NCBI RefSeq assembly: GCF_900446695.1
Contig: NZ_UAVP01000008.1
Span: 620,001 to 684,000 of the forward strand
Origin: Capnocytophaga sputigena
Lineage (GTDB): Bacteria; Bacteroidota; Bacteroidia; Flavobacteriales; Flavobacteriaceae
Length of the DNA: 64,000 nt
Direction: 5' to 3'
The position numbers and the translations under genes were made by a program. Shown here piece after piece: positions 57,943-64,000 of this stretch (position 1 is the stretch's first letter; each line of letters begins with the position of its first letter). Below the pieces are notes generated by a model. That model was not told where the DNA came from. It ran no database searches and was given only the letters and a program-made list of their open reading frames with translations.

Positions 57943-59034
57943 TCAATGTCGGTTATCACATTGTATAGGGAGGTCTGAATAGTTATCACTGAGGAAGACA
58001 GGGGCTTCACATCCAAAGGATTCTCCATATAAACCAAAAATACAAGCAGGTTTCCCTTTAAGTAAGTGCCCTATATAGGTAGGAGGTATTATATCGCTTT
58101 TTTCAGCAGGAGTAATAGAGGTAGATTCACCTGATTTAAAGAATTGACGCTTGATAATCTTTTTAGTGTTGTTATCTATCACTACGAAAAAGCGTGCAAC
58201 GGGGTCGTAATAACTATCATCTTCAGTAAAATCTTGTATATAACAAGTAGTTTGTTTGTAATGGTATTTGTACGCTTTTCCTAATCTGTATTTAGGATTT
58301 ACAATTTTGTAGGTAGCAGGGAAAGCAGATGTTTTTATTTCCTTCCAAGTAACTACTTGCATTTGGTTCTCTACAAATGGATTTTCTTTGCCTACATAAG
58401 CGAATGCAAACCCATTTTCGGCTTCTTCCCTAGAGAGTTTATCTTTAGCATAATACACTTCAAACCCTATTTCATAATTGTAAGAGGAAATGTCTTTTTC
58501 ATCGGCATAAATATTGAGATTAGCAGCGACTCTTAAAGTAGATAAAGGAAATTTTTTCAACCTATTCTTATCGATGTTATATAGATAGAGTGTATCAGTT
58601 TCGGAGAATTTCATACGTTTGAAAAAGCGAGTTCTATAGTTGCCTGTTAAGGGAAAATACTTCATAAATTCCTTTCCTAATTTCTTTTGGTTCTTGATAT
58701 AATGTGGGGGCACATCTAAGGTGTCGTTTTGGTATATATCAGAAAAAGAAACGTGGATCGCTTTTTCATTCTGAGCAAGTCCTGCGATATACAAATTGAT
58801 ACTATCGGTAACAGAAGCAGTGGGTATGTTTTCAAATTCAATGCTTGTAGTATCAATAGGAGTATCAGTGTTTTCTGGGTCTTGACTATATTGGATAATT
58901 TGAGATTCTGGGCTATATTCTTTTATACTATCAGACACATAAATTTCGTCTGTAGTAGAGGTTGATTTATTTTTACAGCCATCGCAACTACTAACAGTAG
59001 CTAATAGTAAAAGAGAAAGGGGAATGTATTTCAT
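57943..59034 (-). CDS. Lipoprotein of unknown function
   Basis: A 363-residue lipoprotein (MKYIPLSLLLLATVSSCDGCK; lipobox Cys 17), an acidic Thr/Ser-rich linker, and a long soluble part (YNIDKNRLKKFPLSTLRVAA; YDPVARFFVVIDNNTKKIIK). It is convergent with nrdDG (7-bp gap). No family is recognised. Confidence 0.65.
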   Translation of the reverse strand: MKYIPLSLLLLATVSSCDGCKNKSTSTTDEIYVSDSIKEYSPESQIIQYSQDPENTDTPIDTTSIEFENIPTASVTDSINLYIAGLAQNEKAIHVSFSDIYQNDTLDVPPHYIKNQKKLGKEFMKYFPLTGNYRTRFFKRMKFSETDTLYLYNIDKNRLKKFPLSTLRVAANLNIYADEKDISSYNYEIGFEVYYAKDKLSREEAENGFAFAYVGKENPFVENQMQVVTWKEIKTSAFPATYKIVNPKYRLGKAYKYHYKQTTCYIQDFTEDDSYYDPVARFFVVIDNNTKKIIKRQFFKSGESTSITPAEKSDIIPPTYIGHLLKGKPACIFGLYGESFGCEAPVFLSDNYSDLPIQCDNRH

Positions 59035-59065
59035 ATATTGGAGAGGTTGAAAATGCAAAAATAGT

Positions 59066-59102
59066 AAAAAATGCGTGATTTATGGTAAATCACGCATTTT
59101 TT
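59066..59102. promoter_or_regulatory. Perfect 17-bp inverted repeat between divergent genes
   Basis: AAAAAATGCGTGATTTA-tgg-TAAATCACGCATTTTTT. It lies upstream of both the 57943 (-) and 59193 (+) genes and next to the -7 element (complement of 59056-59063). It can form a terminator-like hairpin, but the position is that of an operator. Confidence 0.65.
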
Positions 59103-59135
59103 GTTTTTTAATTAGTCATTTTCAATGAGATATAA

Positions 59136-59166
59136 TTTGCTAATTGACAAATTATTCGTATCTTTG
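59136..59166 (+). promoter_or_regulatory. Promoter of the 59193 gene
   Basis: TTTG at 59136-59139 and TATCTTTG at 59159-59166, spaced 19 bp. Confidence 0.6.
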
Positions 59167-59192
59167 CGCATAATAATTTAAAATTCAGTTTT

Positions 59193-60203
59193 ATGAAAAA
59201 AAGATTCAGTTTTTCAGTAATGCTATTTTCATTAGCATTTGCTACTTTCGTCTCTTGTAAAAAGAATGACGATAATCCGCAACAACCACCTTTACAAGTC
59301 CCTAAGATGGAAGTAACAGCCCCTAAAGGTGATTTTGTGAATGGTACTACTTCTAAAACTATTACAATCACTAATACAGGAGGAACTGATGTTACTATTA
59401 CATCAGTGGAACTCACAGGTACCAATGCTGATGAGTTTACAACCACAGCTTCACCCACTACTATAGGAGTAGGTAAAAAATACGAATTTACCGTTACCCT
59501 TTCTCCTAAAACTAATGGAAATAAAACAGCTAACTTAGTGATTAAAAGCAATGCAGGAACTATTACCATTCCGCTAAAAGGGACTGCAACCATAACACCT
59601 AAAGTAACTTTTGTTACTAACAAGGCTGAAGGTGATTCTTTTATATTAAGCGTTGGTGTTGAGGAAAAAGATGTTCCTGAGGTGTGGATAGACCTTAACA
59701 ACAACGGCATAAAAGATGCTGATGAAGTTATAGGAAGTATTTACCAAGATATGATGAAAAGAGGTTCTCTATTTGTAAAGATAGGAAACTCTAAAACTCT
59801 CACTATTTATGGTAAACTTACAAAAATAGAATTTGATGGAGAGAGAGAAGGAGTTACCAGTATTGATATTTCTCAAAATGAGCATATCAAAACATTTACT
59901 TGTGGAGGAACAGCTCTAAAAGGTGTTACTCTTAATACTGCAATAACTGAACTTATCTGCAACAAAACAACACTCACTTCTTTAGATATTTCTAAACTTA
60001 CCGAACTCAAAGGTTTATATCTAAATGAAAACAATTCTCTAACGAGTTTAGACCTTTCAAAAAACACAAAACTTACATACTTGCAATTGAATGGAGCTAA
60101 CTCCTTACAATGTATAAAAGTAAGCGCTGAACAATTAGCTAATCTTCCTGCAGGATGGAGAAAACAAGGAACCAGAGCAGAGTTTAAAACAGAATGTAAC
60201 TAA
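59193..60203 (+). CDS. Lipoprotein with Ig-like and leucine-rich-like repeats
   Basis: A 336-residue lipoprotein (MKKRFSFSVMLFSLAFATFVSCKKN; lipobox Cys 22). A Pro-rich linker leads into an abnormal-spindle/choice-of-anchor-type beta domain (ITITNTGGTDVTITSVELTG; NLVIKSNAGTITIPLKGTA). The C-terminal half has internalin-like short repeats (LTSLDISKLTELKGLYLNEN; LTSLDLSKNTKLTYLQLNG). It is probably surface-exposed. Confidence 0.8.
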   Translation: MKKRFSFSVMLFSLAFATFVSCKKNDDNPQQPPLQVPKMEVTAPKGDFVNGTTSKTITITNTGGTDVTITSVELTGTNADEFTTTASPTTIGVGKKYEFTVTLSPKTNGNKTANLVIKSNAGTITIPLKGTATITPKVTFVTNKAEGDSFILSVGVEEKDVPEVWIDLNNNGIKDADEVIGSIYQDMMKRGSLFVKIGNSKTLTIYGKLTKIEFDGEREGVTSIDISQNEHIKTFTCGGTALKGVTLNTAITELICNKTTLTSLDISKLTELKGLYLNENNSLTSLDLSKNTKLTYLQLNGANSLQCIKVSAEQLANLPAGWRKQGTRAEFKTECN

Positions 60204-60242
60204 CAAAATCTAGCTTTAAATATTTGTTGGATTTATAATTCT

Positions 60243-60280
60243 AAAGAGGTTGTCTAAACTTTAGGCAACCTCTTTTTTTT
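60243..60280 (+). terminator. Terminator of the 59193 gene
   Basis: AAAGAGGTTG...CAACCTCTTT forms a 10-bp stem followed by eight T. Confidence 0.88.
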
Positions 60281-60315
60281 AGTGATAGCTAACAAGTAAT
60301 AGGTCAGGTAAATAA

Positions 60316-60345
60316 TTGATAATTGATAATTAATTTGTACATTTG
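60316..60345 (+). promoter_or_regulatory. Promoter of the toxin-antitoxin pair
   Basis: TTG at 60316-60318 and TACATTTG at 60338-60345, spaced 19 bp. Confidence 0.65.
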
Positions 60346-60362
60346 CAAAAAATATTGAAACT

Positions 60363-60587
60363 ATGGAAGCAACCACAATTACATTCCAATCAGAAATACA
60401 AGCTGTAGACTTTCCATTTATCGAAAGAATTTTAAACAGTTTGAAAGCTACAACCAAGGTTATTAAAGAAGAAAAGGACGAAACTTTGATGACTAAGGAG
60501 GCTTTTTTTGCTAAAATAGATCGTGCAAGAGCTGGTGAAAAAATACAAATGAGTAGGGAAGAAATGAAAAAATTGATGTTTGACTAA
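60363..60587 (+). CDS. Antitoxin of a Txe/YoeB-type module
   Basis: A 74-residue protein with an N-terminal strand (ITFQSEIQAVDFPFIERIL) and a charged helical C-terminus (RARAGEKIQMSREEMKKLMF). Its stop overlaps the toxin start (TAATG). The size and order fit a type II antitoxin. Confidence 0.75.
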   Translation: MEATTITFQSEIQAVDFPFIERILNSLKATTKVIKEEKDETLMTKEAFFAKIDRARAGEKIQMSREEMKKLMFD

Positions 60588-60883
60588 TGGAAGAAAAACA
60601 ACCAACCTTTGAGATTATTTATTCAAAAGAATTTTTTAGTGATTTAAAAATCCATAAGCAATCGGGTAATAAACAAATACTAAAAAAGATAGATACTTTT
60701 TTAGATGAGTTAGAAGAAACCCCTACAAAAGGAACTGGACAGACGGAACCTCTTAAAGGATATGGAGAAAGAAATGTATATTCCAAAAGAATCAATGGAA
60801 AACATCGCTTTATATATGAAGTTTTTGAGGAAGAAAAAAAAGTAGAAGTACTTTCTGCTTTCGGACATTACAATGATAAGTAA
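60587..60883 (+). CDS. Txe/YoeB-type mRNA interferase toxin
   Basis: A 98-residue protein with the YoeB-like core EPLKGYGERNVYSKRINGKHRFIYEV and a closing HY (FGHYNDK), where the His is the usual catalytic position. These toxins cut mRNA on the ribosome. It is coupled to the antitoxin by a TAATG overlap. Confidence 0.82.
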   Translation: MEEKQPTFEIIYSKEFFSDLKIHKQSGNKQILKKIDTFLDELEETPTKGTGQTEPLKGYGERNVYSKRINGKHRFIYEVFEEEKKVEVLSAFGHYNDK

Positions 60884-60899
60884 TTAAAGAGTTAAAATT

Positions 60900-61193
60900 A
60901 TGGACGGAAATACTCACACCCTCTCGGAGGTCATTAAGCTCATTGTAAAGCAAAATCACCTCAATTATGGTTTGCAAAAAGCCTCGTTGCCAGCCCTCTG
61001 GAATGAACTGATGGGCACAGCTATAGCGCGCTATACTACCTCGGTAGAGCTCAAAGGCAATACGCTATATGTGCGACTAACTTCGCCTGCACTTAGCAAC
61101 GAACTGAGTTATGGCAAAACCAAAATTATTGAGAACCTCAACGAGCGCTTGGGAGAATCTCTAATTCAAAAAGTTATATTTCTAAACGGATGA
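60900..61193 (+). CDS. DUF721 (DciA-like) protein
   Basis: A 97-residue DUF721-family protein (LSEVIKLIVKQNHLNYGLQK, ALWNELMGTAIARYTT, LKGNTLYVRLTSPALSNELS). DciA, the best known relative, helps load the replicative helicase in bacteria that lack DnaC. It lies 17 kb from the predicted oriC. Its stop codon overlaps the start of the acetyltransferase gene. Confidence 0.82.
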   Translation: MDGNTHTLSEVIKLIVKQNHLNYGLQKASLPALWNELMGTAIARYTTSVELKGNTLYVRLTSPALSNELSYGKTKIIENLNERLGESLIQKVIFLNG

Positions 61194-61732
61194 TACGACC
61201 CGCAACTCCCACCGATGCTTCTGCTGTTGCCCCACTAATGTTTCAAGCAATGGAGGAAATCGTGTATAAAATGATAGGCAAAGACCACAAAGAAGAAGCT
61301 ATTGCCTTGCTAAAAAACCTCTTTGAACAAGAAGACAATCAGTATTCTTATAAAAATGCTTGGGTATATGAAGAAGAGGGTGTAGTAATAGGGTCGGTGA
61401 TTGCTTATGATGGAGCGCATTTGCACCGCTTGCGCGCCCCTGTGCTGGCACTTATTCGCAGTAGCTACGGTATAGATATTGTGCTGGAAGATGAAACCGC
61501 AGAAGGGGAGCTTTATATAGATACCCTCAGCGTACTACCCACAGCCCAAGGCAAAGGCATAGGCTCACAATTAGTAGCCCACCTTAAAAAGGTAGCTACT
61601 CAGCCCATAGGCTTACTCGTGGATGTACAAAACCCAAAAGCCGAAAGACTTTACACCCACTTAGGGTTTGAGTATATAAATCATCAAGAACTTGCAGGTG
61701 GAATATATAAACACCTTGTGTTCAGGGGATAG
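61190..61732 (+). CDS. GNAT-family N-acetyltransferase
   Basis: A 180-residue protein with the GNAT acetyl-CoA motif LSVLPTAQGKGIGSQLVAHL and C-terminal NPKAERLYTHLGFEYINHQE. Acceptor unknown. Its ATG overlaps the DUF721 stop. The end FRG and stop codon are supplied by heptamers (61725-61752). Confidence 0.87.
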   Translation: MIRPATPTDASAVAPLMFQAMEEIVYKMIGKDHKEEAIALLKNLFEQEDNQYSYKNAWVYEEEGVVIGSVIAYDGAHLHRLRAPVLALIRSSYGIDIVLEDETAEGELYIDTLSVLPTAQGKGIGSQLVAHLKKVATQPIGLLVDVQNPKAERLYTHLGFEYINHQELAGGIYKHLVFRG

Positions 61733-61752
61733 AGGATAGGGGATAGGTATCA
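61725..61752. repeat. Heptamer array across the acetyltransferase stop codon
   Basis: Units GGGGATA, GAGGATA, GGGGATA, GGTATCA. The TAG at 61730-61732 lies at the boundary of the first two. Confidence 0.85.
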
Positions 61753-61769
61753 AATAAATTATTAATGAG

Positions 61770-63107
61770 ATGAAGACATTAATCAAAAACACCATTATTA
61801 TAAACGAAAATACCCTCTTTCAAGGCGACCTCTTGATTGAGGGAGAGCGCATTGCACAAATAGGTTCCCACATTACTCCTAAAGGGAATTACGAGGTGAT
61901 AGAAGCTGAAGGCAAGTATCTCATCCCTGGGGTGATTGACGACCAAGTGCATTTCCGCGAACCTGGACTTATTCATAAAGCTACTATCGCTACCGAAAGT
62001 CGGGCTGCGGTAGCTGGTGGTGTAACTACCTTTTTTGAGCAACCTAACACCGTACCTCAAACCGTAACCATTCCGCTTTTGGAAGAGAAATTTGCAATTG
62101 CCAAACAATCCTCTTTTGCTAACTATTCTTTCTTCTTGGGGGGTACAAATGACAACCTCGAAGAACTGAAACGCTTAGATAAGAACGCTTGTGCAGGGGT
62201 GAAACTCTTCTTAGGCTCATCTACGGGGAATATGCTCGTAGACAATGAGAAAACCATAGAAGCTATTTTCAACAATGTAGATTTGGTCATTGCCGCGCAT
62301 TGTGAAGATGAAGTAACTATTCGCAAGAATTTAGCCCACTATCAAGGCTTGTATGGCGAGGATATCCCTATAGACCTGCACCCTTATATCCGCAGTGCTG
62401 AGGCTTGCTATCTCTCCTCTTCACGCGCCATTGCTTTGGCTGAAAAAACCGGCGCACGCTTGCACGTGTTCCATCTTTCGACAGCTAAGGAAACCGACCT
62501 CTTCCGCAATGATATGCCACTAAAAGATAAGAAAATCACCGCTGAGGTGTGTGTGCACCACTTGTGGTTTTCGGAAGACGATTATACTACTCGTGGGGCT
62601 TTCATCAAATGGAATCCTGCAGTAAAAACTGCCGATGACCGCACAGCGCTGTGGCAAGCCCTCTTAGACGACCGTTTGGATGTGATTGCTACCGATCACG
62701 CGCCTCACACCCTCGAAGAAAAACAACGCAAGGGCTATACTAATATCCCTTCAGGGGCGCCTTTGGTACAGCATTCACTTGTGGCTATGCTCGAAAAATC
62801 CTACGAAGGTAGTATTTCTATCGAAAAAATAGTAGAGAAAATGTGTCATAATCCCGCAATCCTTTTTCAGGTAAAAGACCGCGGTTTTTTGCGTGAAGGT
62901 TATTACGCCGACCTTGTGCTGCTGGATCTGGATACCCAATGGACGGTACAGAAAAACAACCTGTTGTATAAATGTGGCTGGAGTCCGCTTGAAGGGCAAC
63001 AGTTCCATTCGGCTGTGGTGAGCACTTTTGTAAATGGCAAACAGGTGTACCACAATGGTAAACTTATGGTAGAGCCTCAGGGGCAACGCATCACTTTCAA
63101 CAGATAA
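61770..63107 (+). CDS. pyrC: Dihydroorotase
   Basis: A 445-residue amidohydrolase of pyrimidine synthesis. Metal-site residues: K145 in AGVKLFLGSSTGN (carboxylated Lys), H177 in AAHCED, H235 in FHLSTAK and D309 in IATDHAPH. The usual HxH near the N-terminus reads DDQVHFREPG, so the first His is Gln (Q59) and only H61 remains. I recall this as common in Bacteroidota dihydroorotases; the enzyme is otherwise complete. Confidence 0.93.
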   Translation: MKTLIKNTIIINENTLFQGDLLIEGERIAQIGSHITPKGNYEVIEAEGKYLIPGVIDDQVHFREPGLIHKATIATESRAAVAGGVTTFFEQPNTVPQTVTIPLLEEKFAIAKQSSFANYSFFLGGTNDNLEELKRLDKNACAGVKLFLGSSTGNMLVDNEKTIEAIFNNVDLVIAAHCEDEVTIRKNLAHYQGLYGEDIPIDLHPYIRSAEACYLSSSRAIALAEKTGARLHVFHLSTAKETDLFRNDMPLKDKKITAEVCVHHLWFSEDDYTTRGAFIKWNPAVKTADDRTALWQALLDDRLDVIATDHAPHTLEEKQRKGYTNIPSGAPLVQHSLVAMLEKSYEGSISIEKIVEKMCHNPAILFQVKDRGFLREGYYADLVLLDLDTQWTVQKNNLLYKCGWSPLEGQQFHSAVVSTFVNGKQVYHNGKLMVEPQGQRITFNR

Positions 63108-63111
63108 GACT

Positions 63112-63519
63112 ATGAAGAAAATTATTTATATATTGGTTTTGCTACTCGCAGTAGCAGCTTGCAAGAAGAATATCGTTCCTAAACCCGATAAGTTTTTGGA
63201 CGAAAAACAAATGGAAAATCTGCTCTATGATTTGGCTGTGTTAGAATCGATGAAAGTTTCACAAGCTCAAAAATTAGACTCGTTGCAGTTCAACTCACAA
63301 CAGTTTATCTACAAAAAATACCAAATTGATAGTATTTCGCTAGCGCAGAATATGGTGTACTACGCTTCTTTCCCTAAAGAATACGATACCATTGTAAAGA
63401 AAGTAGAAAAGAGAATCAAACTCCAACGCGATAGTATCGATAAAGTGATAAACACCCCTAAAGACATTAAAAAAGAAGAACAACCCAAAGAAGAACTCAT
63501 TAAAGAACCCACTCAGTAA
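63112..63519 (+). CDS. DUF4296 lipoprotein
   Basis: A 135-residue lipoprotein (MKKIIYILVLLLAVAACKKN; Cys 17) matching DUF4296: DEKQMENLLYDLAVLESMK and FIYKKYQIDSISLAQNMVYYA. The C-terminus is a Lys/Glu-rich tail. Its position directly after pyrC and before a DUF4271 gene is a conserved Bacteroidota neighbourhood as far as I recall. Function unknown. Confidence 0.82.
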   Translation: MKKIIYILVLLLAVAACKKNIVPKPDKFLDEKQMENLLYDLAVLESMKVSQAQKLDSLQFNSQQFIYKKYQIDSISLAQNMVYYASFPKEYDTIVKKVEKRIKLQRDSIDKVINTPKDIKKEEQPKEELIKEPTQ

Positions 63520-63521
63520 TT

Positions 63522-64000
63522 TTGGACGCACTGCTCATTCATCGCACTTATCTCACTTGGATATTTCCTGCCTTCCTGCTCATTTTTGGATTGGTAGTTT
63601 TCCTTCGCGTGTTCTATCCCAAGCATTTTACGGACTATCAGCGGCTATTGCTCAACAATAAGTACATTATTATCTATGGCAAGAAGGAACGCAAACTCCA
63701 CCTTTTCACGGTGGTACTCTATCTCATACAATGTTTGTGTTTAGCACTTTTTGTATATGTATGCCTAAAACACTATGGGATAACAATGCTTTATACCGAG
63801 AAGTTTATGTTTTTAGAAATTGTACTTTTCGTATTTCTATTTCTTGTTGCAAAACTGCTTCTTCAGCGATGGATTAGTAGTCTTTTTGACCTCTCCGATT
63901 TTAGCCGAGATTACATTTTTAGCAGGATAGCTTACTCCTCGTACGCTGCAATTGTGATGATAATTGTCCTTTTTTTAGGTGTTTATCTACCTTTTACAAG
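63522..64000 (+). CDS. DUF4271 membrane protein, partial (runs off the window)
   Basis: From a TTG at 63522 the frame reads DALLIHRTYLTWIFPAFLLI and contains four predicted membrane helices by the window edge, with a cytosolic loop YPKHFTDYQRLLLNNKYIII. This fits DUF4271, a Bacteroidota membrane family of unknown role. It begins 2 bp after the DUF4296 stop. The 3' end lies outside. Confidence 0.78.
   Translation, partial: MDALLIHRTYLTWIFPAFLLIFGLVVFLRVFYPKHFTDYQRLLLNNKYIIIYGKKERKLHLFTVVLYLIQCLCLALFVYVCLKHYGITMLYTEKFMFLEIVLFVFLFLVAKLLLQRWISSLFDLSDFSRDYIFSRIAYSSYAAIVMIIVLFLGVYLPFT

Overview
The window is bacterial chromosome from a low-GC member of the Bacteroidota, most likely a Flavobacteriaceae genome of Capnocytophaga type. 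This rests on the many TAnnTTTG (-7) promoters, weak ribosome-binding sites, lipoproteins and families typical of the phylum (DUF3078, DUF4296, DUF4271, PrfH/RtcB, a fused malic enzyme-phosphotransacetylase, BspA-type leucine-rich repeats). The organism name is inference; no rRNA gene is present. I see no prophage, intact insertion sequence, CRISPR array or tRNA gene.

Layout. 1-8 kb: 5' part of mutS, a PIN toxin/antitoxin-like pair, and a minus-strand cluster from prfH to rtcB (ribosome rescue plus RNA ligation) with an ERI1/KapD-like exonuclease and unknown small genes between. 8-10.2 kb: pheA and an FAD oxidoreductase. 10.2-17.7 kb: an accessory island of Hcp/TssD-like carrier, cell-wall effector and lipoprotein immunity genes, rearranged by duplication, truncation and frameshift and flanked by 151-bp direct repeats. 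17.9-31 kb: fatty-acid synthase, nitroreductase, two Crp/Fnr regulators, Fe-S assembly genes, three paralogous membrane proteins, leuS. 31-36 kb: small secreted proteins. 36.9-43.8 kb: two perfect parS sites and one imperfect one, then an AT-rich region with six DnaA boxes between rnr and nadK, which I read as oriC. 44-64 kb: housekeeping genes (waaA, maeB, pgmB, rpsU, ndk, SRP RNA, nrdDG, pyrC) with two toxin-antitoxin modules.

Genes left of about 43.5 kb are almost all on the minus strand, while plus-strand genes become common to the right. That is the expected leading-strand bias around an origin.

Two repeat systems pervade the spacers. One is a set of degenerate 7-bp tandem arrays that either form the 5' leader between promoter and start codon (mutS, leuS, pgmB) or overlap the stop codon and so encode the last residues (GKR, GKK, DKR, FRG, FRY) of eight proteins. 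The other is a mosaic of short palindromic elements. The heptamer arrays, the oriC/parS region, the rtcB-prfH cluster, the effector/immunity island and the strong Shine-Dalgarno of rpsU are the main points of interest.
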